64,000 nucleotides of DNA from positions 186,001-250,000 of the forward strand of contig NC_051089.1 of NCBI RefSeq assembly GCF_901709675.1, read 5' to 3'. Positions 14,813 through 25,380 of this stretch are shown piece after piece. The position numbers were made by a program, and so were the translations under genes. This DNA is from Syngnathus acus. Lineage: Eukaryota; Chordata; Actinopteri; Syngnathiformes; Syngnathidae. The notes beneath the pieces were generated by a model. It was not told the DNA's origin. It saw nothing but the letters and a program-made list of their open reading frames with translations, and did not search any database. Within the stretch, counting starts at the first letter, position 1. Each line of letters opens with the position of its first letter.

Positions 14813-15169
14813 ATGTCCTCTGTTTTCACAGACTGTTGTTTATGTGCGCATTTGTGCGCGCATGTCAAAGCACCGTGACACGGGCCGCCGCCACCGACGC
14901 GCGCACTCTGCCGAGACGAGACGGCGGAAGGTGAGGAGGCAAAGTTCACTTTTGCAAAGAGGGCCGGATTTGCGGAGTTGAAGTCGCTTGGCTCGCTCAC
15001 GCGTTCGCTGGCCGCAGCGGCTTCCGTGGCGTTCTGTCCCTCGCGGCCCCCCGGTCGTACCCATTTGGTCTCCTCGTGCCGCTCCGTCTCAAGTCGCAGT
15101 CTTCCGGCGAAGCGGCCGGACGCTTGTTTGCGTGCCAATTTCCGCTTCTCCCGGAAGCCAAACCCAACG

Positions 15170-15302
15170 AGAGCCGTACGCTCGGAGAGGCACGGTACGC
15201 TCGGCGAGGCGCCGTACGCTCGGAGAGGCACGGTACGCTCGGCGAGGCGCCGTACGATCGGAGAGGTGCGGTACGCTCGGAGAGGCGCGGTGCGCTCGCA
15301 GC
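15170..15302 (+). repeat. Tandem minisatellite of about 21 bp (42-bp higher-order pair)
   Basis: Units of the form TACGCTCGGAGAGGCACGG and TACGCTCGGCGAGGCGCCG alternate, so the array has a two-unit higher-order period. It lies in intergenic DNA. Open frames of 99-229 residues on both strands cross it only because the array lacks stops. Confidence 0.85.
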
Positions 15303-16575
15303 CATTTTTTGGCCGCGTCTGCCGCCGCCATCTCCCGCTCCATTTGGACTCCCATTTCTTGAAGGAGAAAACAAAGCGCTTTCTTCATTCAGGCACTTCC
15401 TTCTCATGTGAGCGGCTGGCACATCGGCGCCCCCTAGCGTCACAGAGGAGTAGCGATCCTCACAACTATCGTTTGAATTTGCATGTTTTGAGCCGGCCCC
15501 CGATCATTCCGAGAGAACAGGGGATTTTATTGGCATCTCGCGCGCACAATGACACCGAGCGCAAACACAAATGCTCACACACACACACACGCATTTGTGT
15601 GCGGGGGCGGATACCGGGAATGGTCCCACGTGTACATGCAGGTCAAGGGTCACATCCGGTCACATAAAAATGTTCATCTGCTTCTTGTCGTGCGCAAGCG
15701 CAAGTGTTGGACAGCGAGAGCGCGCATGCGTGTGCGAGACAACTGTTGTTTCCACAACTACTTTTACTTGAGAGGACTTGTTTTTCTCCAAGGAGAGTCT
15801 GTGAGTCCTGCTGCCTCAACCTTTAGCTGATATTGCTGAACTGAAGGATTTGAGCAGTACTTTGACTTATTCATTTTTACTTTGAGTATCCCCCCCCCCC
15901 CCACACACACACACGTACACACACCGAATTGAAGTGCAGCGTGCGGCTACTTTTGCCCAGCCTACGTTTGTTTTAGGCGACAGGAGTCGGGTCAGTCCTT
16001 GAACTTGTACCAGAGTCATGTTTGCCATGCACTAGTAGTAGCTACTTGTCTCAAATGTCCTCAAGTGGCTCAAATGATCTGGTTGGAACCCCTTTGCAGT
16101 TTGGTAGGAGCAGCGATGGGGGTGGGGGCGGAGTGCATGCCTTTGCAGCTTGTTTGTATTAGGACATGGGGGGGGCGTTCATACAGGTCCGCGCGTCCAC
16201 TTGGATCGGAGCGGACCGAAACGGACCCCCCCCCCCGGCGAAACAAGCGGAAATATTTCAAAGCTCTGCGGGACGCCGGTTGGCCACTTGGATGGGCGGC
16301 TTCCCCTGCAAATGTCGCTTTAATTTACGATCCCTCCCAAAAGCATAACAGGCAGCCCGGCTTGACCCCCGCTGGCCCCGCCGCCGCCGCCGCCTCGGAT
16401 TTCCTCTTAAAGGGGCAGGAACGCTTGGCTTTTGGCATTCAGGTTGCAAACGTTGACTCCTTGCAACCAAGCAAATCAATCCAATCAATGACAAAGCATC
16501 TTTATTGACAATGGCTGTACGTGTAACAAAGCGCTTCCTATCACTTGAATGTTCATTCTTCTGATCGTGTCTTGA

Positions 16576-16697
16576 GAGACTTTGAAGGCCCAAACGTCTT
16601 TTGCGTTAGCTGTGCCAAACGAAACGTGGCCGTTGTTGTTGTCTGACTTTGAAGGCCCAAACGTCTTTGGCGTTAGCTGTGCCAAATGAAACGTCGG
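16576..16697 (+). repeat. 68-bp direct duplication
   Basis: A segment beginning GACTTTGAAGGCCCAAACG is present twice, separated by a short GTT-rich spacer, with a few substitutions. Intergenic. Confidence 0.85.
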
Positions 16698-17279
16698 CGT
16701 TGTGGTCTGAAGATGCAAATTGCATCTTGGGATCTACACGGCACGAATTGTTTTCCCTGAGAAGAAAGGCAAACAAGGTCCATGTTGTCACCTGGAGTGC
16801 ATACGCCTCTGGAGGGAGCCCCGCCCATCCGGGATGTGCCCACTCGCAGACGTAGGAATTGATCACAGTTGTTGGGACAATGCTCAGACTTCAAATGTAG
16901 GAAGGCAAAAGTCTTTTCTAGCGCTCCGTCTGCAAACAAAGTTCCGAACAGATAAATAGTTATTTTGAGTTAATGGTGTACTTTCATTGATGGCATTGCA
17001 CAGTAATTGATGAATTTTGTTGTTGTTGTTGAAATAGGACTGTATTTATTACCAGTGGTATTTATTTGGCAATATTCTTGAGCTTTTAATTGACGAATGG
17101 CTTTGTTGATTTACCAAGGTTATTATTTACTTATTGACTTTGGTTAAATGGTCATTTTTCGTTGATTTGATGATATTATGAATTTACTGAGTTTCAATTA
17201 GGTTAATGGGAATACTACTACTACTTTCGTTATCCCCCCCTGCTGGTCATAACGATTCATCACACCACGACGTCACTCG

Positions 17280-17918
17280 TCTCTCGCTCAAACCTGGGGG
17301 CGGGGCAAGGACTAGCCGGCCAATAGGGAGCGCCCTTGGCGTTGCCACAGAAACTACGAGCGGCTTCCCGCTGGGAAGCCGGAGGGGGCGCGGCCTCCCC
17401 AGATGCAGCAGCCAATAAGGGCGATTGCTGGAGCCAATCATATTGCAACAGAGGCGGTGCGGTGCGGTGCGGTGCGGTGGGTCGCGTCCAGCCGCCAGTG
17501 GCATTCTCGCAAACCACGCTGAGCGCCTTCGTGTCTGTGGGCGTGACCGTAGCGGGAGCCCCGCTTCAAGATGGCGGCCACATGCAGCCTATCTCGTTTT
17601 GTTAGCGGGGGTCGGGGATTCGGCTCGCTCGCACGGTGACGCTCGTACCTGCCCGCCCGTGGATCAGCTGCGGGCTCGAGTTGCGGGCTCGAGCTGCGGA
17701 CTAGTTAGCCGCCCGCTCGCGTTGCCGTATAGCCGCGGCCGGGCTAACATTCCCACCGACCGGGAGGCCCGCAACGCTCTGTGTCGTCCGGATCGGACCG
17801 GACCGGAGCACCGGACCTGGCCAAGAGCCCCCGACGGCCGGCGAACGAGCTTGAGTTGGGGTTGATGTGGCCCACCAGCGCCATCCGTCAGATGGGTCCC
17901 GCTCGCCTGGGTTGAAAG
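17280..17918 (+). promoter_or_regulatory. zdhhc1: Probable zdhhc1 promoter and non-coding first exon
   Basis: A GC-rich, CpG-rich block holds three CCAAT boxes (17320-17324, 17412-17416, 17434-17438) and a YY1-type AAGATGGCGGC element at 17568-17578, all typical of TATA-less housekeeping promoters at the transcription start. About 340 bp downstream a good splice donor (GAAAG|GTGAGCGG) ends at 17918, consistent with a 5' UTR exon spliced to the coding exon that starts with ATG at 18959. No transcript evidence is available to confirm this. Confidence 0.5.
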
Positions 17919-17959
17919 GTGAGCGGCGATATTTTCTTTTTGCTGATTGATGGAGGATT

Positions 17960-18717
17960 TACCGTGTTTTCCCATGCATAATGCGCAAAATTTAACTAAT
18001 TTATTGTCCTCAAATCTGGGGTGCGCATTATGCATGGGTACAGCAATTTTTGAAGAAAATCTCCCTCGAAATAAAACTTGAAATCACACCTTTCTTCTTG
18101 TTTGTTGTCAATGGCGCATCGCATTCAGCCATCCTGCCCAACACACGTAGTCAGTAAAATTCATAATTGACGACACATCGTTTGATGCGATGGTGCAATC
18201 CTTGATGGTGTGTTATTGTCAAATATTGTTTGTTTTTTAATCTCCATCGCAAACCGGATATCATACGGAGGCCGCCATTACAGATGCGCAAGACACGTCA
18301 GCTAGAGCGAGAGTTCAGTTCTAAATGCGTATTACAGCTAATCTTTTATTTCACAACACTTTGCCTTGTTCCTTTCTTCTCTGCTGTTCACTTCAAACAC
18401 GCTCCATACGAACTCAATGCTCTCGTATCAGACGCTTGCTCGATCACCTGCTCGTTTGCTGTCACAATGTACCCGACACAAATCCGAAACATTTCTTCGC
18501 TATCGAGTTTGCTAGCGCATGCGCAGTGATACTGACCGGCAGAATAACATCCGGTTGTTCCCGAAGATGATCTTTTTTATGAAATAATTTTACGTTTACG
18601 GACTTAAGTAAGAGTCAAAATTTGGGTGCGTATTATACACGGGTACAGGCTTTTTTCCAGCATCGACATGCCATTTTTAGGGTGCGTATTATGCACTATG
18701 CATGGAAAAACACGGTA
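17960..18717. mobile_element. Non-autonomous DNA transposon with TA target duplication
   Basis: The ends are inverted repeats: TACCGTGTTTTCCCATGCAT at the left and, read on the other strand at the right end, TACCGTGTTTTTCCATGCAT. Internal copies of GGTGCGYATTATGCA-like motifs lie near both ends. The flanking dinucleotide is TA on both sides, as for Tc1/mariner-type insertion. At about 757 bp with no transposase frame it is a MITE-like element. It sits in the presumed first intron of zdhhc1. The family name cannot be given without a repeat library. Confidence 0.7.
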
Positions 18718-18958
18718 CTCGTCTGCACTTTTCGCACTCAGGAATGAGCAACGCCAACTGTGTTGGCTTGGCGCCGAGACGTTTGTCCAAAGCCACGAAT
18801 CTATTTATTTCTATCTTGTTTGTTAGAAAGTTGGGCAAGCTGTCCGACCGATTTAACGGACGGCGGCGGGCTCAAGCACACGAGCCAAGTCGGCATGCCA
18901 GTCGTCTGAGGGGCGATGAGCTAACGCGGCCGGCCGGCCGGCCCACGCAACGCGCAGG

Positions 18959-21054
18959 ATGGACGCGTGCGCAAAGACCCCCAACCGCACGGCGCCGGCG
19001 GGAGGCGTGGACGACGGGCGCGGCGGCGGCCCCCCGGCCTGCTCGCGCACCAACGGCTGGAGCTGGCCTCCTCATCCCTTTCAGATGCTGGCCTGGCTCC
19101 TCTACGCCTACTTTGCCGTAGTGGGCCTGGGCGTCCTTGTGCCGCTGCTGCCCGCCCACTGGACGCCGGCCGGCTACATCGTATCCTTGCTCGCTCGCTC
19201 GCTTGCGTGCGCTCGCTCGCTTGCCAGGTGACTGACTCACCAACCTTGCGTGAAGCTTCCCGATGCGCCGCTCAGTGCACCGGCGTGATGTTTGCGTGCC
19301 ACCTGTGCACTCACGTCATGGCGGCTAGCGTGGACCCGGCCGACCGCAACGTCCGAGCCAAGAGCCTCAAAGGGCCGCTTCCCGTCTTGGACCGCTCCAA
19401 ACGGGCCCACGTCATTGAGAACTGCCACTGCTACCTCTGCCAGGTGGACGTGTGAGTGGCGCCCGGCACGCTTCCGTCCGCTTGCTTGCATCACATGACG
19501 CGGCCCCGTTTGGATCCCGGAGATTCCGTCGCCTTGCAATTCCTTAGCTGTTGGATTTAAGCTTGAGGTTGGGTTGGATCTGGATTCTCTGGGCCGCTGG
19601 CGCCGAAACGGATTTGGGGCGCCTCCGTTCCATTTGGGTGTCGCTGCCTGCCATTTCGTTTTGCATTTCCTTTCACTTCATTCGGGCTTCTTCCATTCTG
19701 TCTGCACTCAGCCAATGTGTGCGTTTGTTTCAGAGGGCCCAAGTCCAAGCACTGCAGCGCGTGTAACAAATGCGTGGCCGACTTTGATCATCACTGTCGC
19801 TGGCTCAACAACTGTGTGGGAAGCAGAAATTACAAGTCAGTCGCCCTCCCTCCGTCTTGCGCTCGCAACTGCCAGCCAGCCAGCCAGCCAGTTGCAAAAC
19901 ACGCCCTCTAGCCTGTCGTACGGCGCCCGCGCACGCCCAGGTTGTTCCTGTACAGCGTGGTGTCGGCCGTGTTGGGCGTGTGCGTCCTCCTGGCCGTTTC
20001 GTCCTACGTGCTGATCCGGTTCTTCTGGGAGCCCGCCGACCCCGGCGCCGACAAACACTCCCGGGGTGAGTGGGCCCGCCGCCACGGTAACTGTTGGCTC
20101 GCTAAGCGCCGCGCTCGCTCCTCTTCCCGCTCAGCGCCCAACCGGACGACGTCGCCGTTCCCGTCGCCGGTCCCGGTGCTGGCCGCCGTCACGGGGGCGC
20201 TGGCGTTGCTCGCTTGCGTGCTGCTCTGCCACCTGCTGCTCTTCCACTTCTATCTCAGTAAGTGAGCGTGGCGCGGCGCCGCGGCACACGTGTGTCGCTC
20301 AATGGCGCGTGACGGCGGTTGAGGCCCCGCTCTGGAAACGTGACTTGTATGGCGTGCATATTGGAGTGTGGAACAGGTTGAGCACGTACGAGTACATCGT
20401 GCGCCAGCGCCACCGTCAGGACGGAAGACAAACGACAAGCCCGGACGACGTCAAGCACGCCGCCCGAGCGTCCGGCCGCTCCGAGGTAACGCGGCGCCGC
20501 CGCCGGCCGGGCCTTTGCTTTGTTTGCCGCCTCGCTTATGTGACGACGACCGTGTTGTTGTCAGGGAACGGACGACTCGGAAACGCCGGGCTACACCCGG
20601 CCTCAGCTGGATGAGCGGCGCGAGCGGTAGGACCCCCTCTCGCTTCTCTAGCCTAAAGGCTGCGACGACGCTGTCGACCAATTTTGTGTGTGTGTGTGTG
20701 TGTGTCGTAAGGCTGGTGGGCGACGCGAGGGCTGCGGCTAGCCCGTTTGCGGAGCCAAATGCCCCGCCCACAATCTCCACGCAGCACCACACGGCAGAGT
20801 GCCCGTACGCACAAAAGGTAAATATCGATTCCTTTGAGAATGGATCCGTTGTTGAGACCTGGCTGAATTGCCTCTCTAAAGGATATTACAGCAACTTCAG
20901 CAAATATTTAAAAAAAAAAACTCGTTGGTCAACTCGAGCCACAGGCAAGAGAGTTGAGTTGAGTGCGCGTGCGTGTCAAAGTCTGCTTTATTGTCAATTT
21001 CTTCACATGTGAAGACATACAAAGAGATCGAAATTGTGTTTCCTACTGTGTGTG

Positions 21055-21110
<56 letters not shown>

Positions 21111-21502
21111 TGTGTGTGTTGGCCTTTTCCCAGAAGACGATGACAACAAAGAAGAAGAGGACGATGGGCGGACACGGTGCAGTTGTGGCAGATGCCGGTC
21201 CAGACGCCCGCTGTTCATCAGAGCGAGCGGGCGCGTGGCTACCGGGCCCGCCCGTTGCCAGGCCCCCCCGCCTACACCAGCGCCTCCCGCCCTCGCCACC
21301 GGTCCGGGCCACCGCCCCTCCCGCCGAGTACCACTCCGACTCGGCCGAGTCCCTGGAGGAGGTCCCCGTGGTGCTAGACAAACTAGGCTCGCGGGCCCCG
21401 TGGAGGACCGCCGTTTTCGTGAGCGGAGCCAGCGACGGAAGGATGCCGAGTGTGCCTTCCTCCTCCTCCTGGTTTCCGCCCATTGCCGGACGGCGGCGGT
21501 GA
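18959..21502 (+). CDS. zdhhc1: Palmitoyltransferase ZDHHC1, spliced, 9 coding exons
   Basis: This membrane S-acyltransferase of the DHHC family transfers palmitate to protein cysteines; the mammalian protein is reported to act with STING in innate sensing. Exons: 18959-19180, 19276-19451, 19734-19835, 19941-20065, 20135-20257, 20367-20485, 20565-20626, 20712-20817, 21134-21502, encoding 467 aa in phase (human 485). The N terminus has the family block [20 protein letters not shown] leading into TM1. The second exon completes TM2 and continues to SVDPADRNV. Exon 3 holds the cysteine-rich domain [20 protein letters not shown] with an intact DHHC catalytic motif. Exons 4 and 5 give TM3 and TM4, and exon 6 the conserved STYEYIV. 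The tail includes [16 protein letters not shown] and a C-terminal RRR. Exon 6 uses a short TTGGAG acceptor, chosen because it restores the conserved [10 protein letters not shown]. Exon 8 could also be read through its donor into an alternative C terminus. Confidence 0.9.
21050..21118 (+). repeat. (TGCG)n microsatellite in zdhhc1 intron 8
   Basis: About 16 tandem TGCG units flanked by TG repeats, ending just before the last exon's acceptor region. Confidence 0.95.
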
Positions 21503-21580
21503 CCCGGCTACCCGCTCATCCTGTTGCGCTGCTGGCAACGCAAACGCACAGGGACGACTTTGACGTCGGTCATGTTTCAC

Positions 21581-21611
21581 TCACTCACTCACTCACTCAC
21601 TCACTCACTCA
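21581..21611 (+). repeat. (CACT)n microsatellite
   Basis: Seven to eight tandem copies of a 4-bp unit just downstream of the zdhhc1 stop, so probably in its 3' UTR. Confidence 0.92.
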
Positions 21612-21714
21612 GTCGTCAGTTGGGTTTGGTCGTCCCCCGACCGGATGGTGGCCCATCTGGAGCCTGGTCTCCAGGCCCGCCTCCTCCTGATCTTTTGGGA
21701 AAACGTGGCCTAAA

Positions 21715-21795
21715 GGTGCTCGCGGGCGTGCCGGAGCCTTTCCCAGCAGTCATCGGGGGACACCTTGAACCGGTTGCCAGCCAATGGCAGCAACT
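21715..21795 (-). repeat. Fragment of a common teleost interspersed repeat (SINE/LINE 3' tail type)
   Basis: On the minus strand the blocks GGCAACCGGTTCAAGGTGTC and GATGACTGCTGGGAAAGGCT followed by CCGGCACGCCCGCG match, from memory, the tail shared by many fish SINE/LINE copies. It explains why an 78-residue minus-strand frame here looks protein-like without being one. Confidence 0.65.
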
Positions 21796-22156
21796 TGCAC
21801 ATCTTTTGCAACCTCAACTTATCCCAGAAAGTCACCACGTCCACACTGCTGATGGAGCTCCCACTTTTTGAAAAAAGTGCCCCTTCCAGGCCGCAATCCC
21901 GTTCCACATTGATTATGTTCCACTCGTCGGCAGCGTCTTCTTCCACCTTTTCTCCTGTCCACTTGTTTCCATCTTGGCTACTTTCAAAGGTACTCCTGCT
22001 TGGTTCTTTTATTCCTTATTTATGTTGAAGCACCAAGTGCCCGTATGGCCCCATGAAACGAATTCTTCCCCTTCGACATTGCTCGACTGCCTGAACCCTC
22101 CCCAACTCCAAAATATTTTCCACATTCCCAAATCGCCCCCCCCCACACACGCACAC

Positions 22157-22162
22157 AATAAA
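22157..22162 (+). terminator. Candidate zdhhc1 poly(A) signal
   Basis: AATAAA about 655 nt downstream of the zdhhc1 stop, the first canonical hexamer seen on the plus strand. Use is inferred. Confidence 0.35.
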
Positions 22163-23123
22163 AGCCCCATTTATTCCGTCCGAAGTTGTCAAAGTATTGC
22201 AACCTCAAATTGTTTTTCGCCTTCCCCAAAATTCACACCATTTCCTTATTTTCCATTTTTTTTTCTGCATAAATATGTCCAGGTGAAGTCCTATTTCTAC
22301 TACATGGTGCCCATCATCATTTCTCGATTGATTGAAAACACTCCAAGCCACCACATGTTTTCTACATTTCCCGAATGGCTCATTTTCGCCCAAAACTCCC
22401 ACGTGCCCAAGGGAGGGGAGGAGCTTTGCGGCTGTCTGGGGGCGGCCCCGGTGGCTCAATTGACCGCCAGATCAAGTCGGTATCGATATCGGAGCGATAC
22501 TAGCGCGAAGCGATGGATACAGTGGTGTCAGTATCGCTGTTTGCTTGGGTCAAGCAGGCGACAGCCAGGTTGCCCCCACGCCCCATTTCATACCCCCCCC
22601 CCCCCTTTTCTGGTGCGTCCATCATGTGATGAAGCAGCACGCGCGCGCGGGCTCGTAGCTGAATGGAGTCGCTCACAAAAACCTGCAACCAAAACATTTT
22701 TCCCCATCAAAAGGTTTTGGCCATCGTGTCATTGTTTACACTTTATTTTTTAGCATGTACTTTTGTTTGTTTTTTCCAGAACATGCACTAAAAGAAGGAA
22801 ATGCTTTCTTTTTGTACTGGATGTCATAAAACACATTGTACTTGAAAAAGAAATTGCTTCGTTTTGAATTTTGGTTGGGAAGTGATCATCTTGAACATTT
22901 TGTCGAAGTCACTAAAAAGAACGAAAAATGCAGAAAAGAAGTGTAACGGACCAAGTGACAGAAGCTGGAAAAAGAAGAGGCCTAACGGCACCACAGCTAC
23001 GACGGTTGATTTAAAGAAGACGGCCGTTAGCATTTATTTTCGTTGTAACAAATACAATCCAAAACAATTGGATCAGCTGTGCACGCGCTGGCACAAGACA
23101 GGATCGCCCGACCCGACGCGACC

Positions 23124-23232
23124 GGATCCGATCCCATCCCGTCCCACCGCAGACCGACCAGATCCCATCCCATCCCGTCCCACCGCAGACCGACCAGATC
23201 CCATCCCATCCCGTCCCACCGCAGACCGACCA
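23124..23232 (+). repeat. Three copies of a 36-bp tandem repeat
   Basis: Unit GATCCCATCCCATCCCGTCC followed by CACCGCAGACCGACCA, three nearly identical copies, about 300 bp upstream of the adamts17 start codon and probably in its promoter. Confidence 0.92.
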
Positions 23233-23535
23233 TGTGTAAGGTTTCACTTCCCGCCCCGCTCTAACTGACAGCCTTGTCGGCCAATGAGAGGCGGCTCTCT
23301 CCTCCGTGAAGTCGAAACAGACCAATGGTATCGGATTAAGGCGGAGCCGGCCTGCGCGGGCGGGCGTGTCCTCGGTCAACCCGATTTGATCCACTTTTGG
23401 GGAAGAAAAAAAGAAAAGTGTGGCGCCCTCACGCTTCTGCCAGCCGGTCCGACGACGGAAGTCCGAGTCCCGGTTCTGCTCCCGGTCGAGGCGAGCGGCT
23501 CTGCTGCCGGTCCCAGTCCGGTTCTTGGCCTCGGC

Positions 23536-25348
23536 ATGCGCAGCGGCCGCGTGGTGCGCCTGCTGGTGGCGCTGTTGTGCGCGGAAGTGTCCGGTAAGTT
23601 GCCTTGCCTTGCCTTGCCTTGCCTTGTAATCGAGTACAAATACGTTGGGCCGAAGGAACCTTTTCGGCTCGCTGTCTGTGCCGACTTGACTGTGTCTTAA
23701 ATACGTGCGTGCACTGTGGACTCCTTTGGTCGACCTCCACTGCTTTCTGCTAGGCGCCCATTTTGCGTCCAGTCATGAGTCGAGACTGAGAGCAAAAGTC
23801 CAATTCCGGCCGCCGACCCGATTGATTGACGGACGGACGGACGGACGGACTGATTGACTGACTGACTGACGGATGTCAGCAGCTTCTGTCCTTCAACAAT
23901 CTCTGTGGAATCTTAGAAATTGCTTACAAGCCGTCGCGTAGCATTTTGATTTGGTTTAGTTTGATTCTGCTGGCCAGATGACATGGGCAGTCTCATCGGT
24001 CGATGAAAAAGTAAGAGCGGGGCTCATCTCATTTCCCTGTTAGCGCCCTCCTTGTCCCTCCCTCCCTCCCTCCGCTTCCATGCCAGCTCCTCCCGCCAAA
24101 TGGGGCGGCGGGTTGTTGGCACCCCAACTGTTGTACCAATCTCTTCTGCTTCAGGAATGTAAATACGGGCTCGCATTCATCCAAAATGTGTCGTTTGGTC
24201 ATTTTCCATGCACGGTCGAGTCCGATCGGAGGGCCTCCGCGTGACCATTTGCAAATGTGCCCATTTTTCAAAACACTTTCTTTGCTGTCCAAAGTGATGA
24301 CGACAAGCACACTTTTCCCAATTTGTGGTCGGGTATAGGCTCGCCTTTCCTCACAAATAGTGCAAATCTGCATGTCCAATTAGCAGCCTTTCTAATGATC
24401 ATTGAAGAGTACTGCAACGTAATGATTTTTGCACAGCGGCGGTGGTTGGCGTCGACGGGGATTCTGAGGAATCCGCGGAGGTGATCCCCGAGCTGCTGGC
24501 GGCGCCCGGCCACCCGGACCGCCTGCTGGTGTCGCTGGCGGCGTTCGGCCAGAACCTCCGGCTCGACGTCACCAGAAGCGGCGGCCTGCTGGGGAGTCAC
24601 CTGCTGGTGGAGGAACGACGGGCGGCCGGGCGACCCGCCGGCGTGCGAGTGGAGCGCGACCAGCTCTGCCTCTACTCGGGCTCCGTTCTGGAGCGACCCG
24701 GCTCGTCGGTGTCCGTCACGGCCTGCGGAGGCCTGGTACGTGCGCACGCGGGGGATTAATTCATCGGCCCGGCCCGGCCCGGTCGTCAAGAAAAAGTATC
24801 GTAAACAAGTGTCTGGCAAGCGATACGAATGCATCATTTTTTGAAGGGGCTTAAACTCTGCATCTCCTACCTGGTTTTCTGTTCCAGACGGGCCTGGTGC
24901 ATGTGGACGGCGAGGTTCTTTTGGTGCGGCCGCTGGAGGAGGACGAGCAGCGGCGGCAGCGGCGACAGAACACCACTTCCCCGGGGTGGCTCTCGGGAAT
25001 CAAACATCGGCTTCTGCGCCGCCGCCGGCGCCGCCGGTATGGTCGGGACGCCGCTGACGCAGCGGAATGGCCAGGTTTGCCGCTCTCAACTCTTGCGCTG
25101 TGCTGTCAGGGATGCGGACGGGCATGGGCAGAAAGGGCCGCTGGCGACGTGCATGGCTAAGCACACAAATTGGGTCTCCGATGTTGAAGCGCACTTCAGC
25201 TTTTGAACACAACGTGACATCTTGACATCTTGTTTTTGGAAACAGCACGCACACAGACGCTCAGCGCCGTCGTCCCTCGTGCACATTCATTAAGCCGAGC
25301 GGCTTGACCCTGCAAACGTTACATAAGCCCTCGCAGCCGAGACCGCGC

Positions 25349-25380
<32 letters not shown>

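Larger units (their letters stand above)
11485..17279. other. Gene-poor, repeat-rich intergenic region
   Basis: Almost 6 kb without a recognisable gene. It holds a (CA)n array, several CACG/CACA arrays (13.3-13.6 and 14.5-14.6 kb), a degenerate GAGAGTGAGC array (14.69-14.81 kb), a tandem array at 15.17-15.30 kb, a 68-bp duplication near 16.6 kb and AT-rich unique DNA at 16.9-17.2 kb. A short hydrophobic minus-strand frame (13.54-13.64 kb) is discussed in the findings. Nothing else coding is supported. Confidence 0.6.
21503..23535. other. Intergenic zdhhc1 / adamts17
   Basis: No gene is recognised. It contains a (CACT)n microsatellite (21581-21611), a fragment of a widespread fish interspersed repeat (about 21715-21795), a candidate zdhhc1 poly(A) signal AATAAA at 22157-22162, AT-rich unique DNA (22.1-23.0 kb) and a 36-bp tandem array just upstream of adamts17. 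Confidence 0.6.

Noticed and set aside
14978-15667. Open frame of 229 residues on the plus strand and overlapping ones on the minus strand
   Set aside because: They run across the stop-free ~21-bp tandem array; no domain, splice context or family similarity.
17425-17865. 146-residue open frame in the zdhhc1 promoter region
   Set aside because: GC-rich chance frame within a CpG-rich promoter/5' UTR; it does not join in phase to the zdhhc1 coding exon.
21710-21946. 78-residue minus-strand frame with protein-like composition
   Set aside because: Its C-terminal third is a fragment of a common fish interspersed repeat, and no flanking exons or start context support a gene.
22440-22560. Stretch with ATCGATATCGGAGCGATAC-like palindromic motifs
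   Set aside because: Possibly part of an old repeat, but neither boundaries nor inverted ends could be defined.
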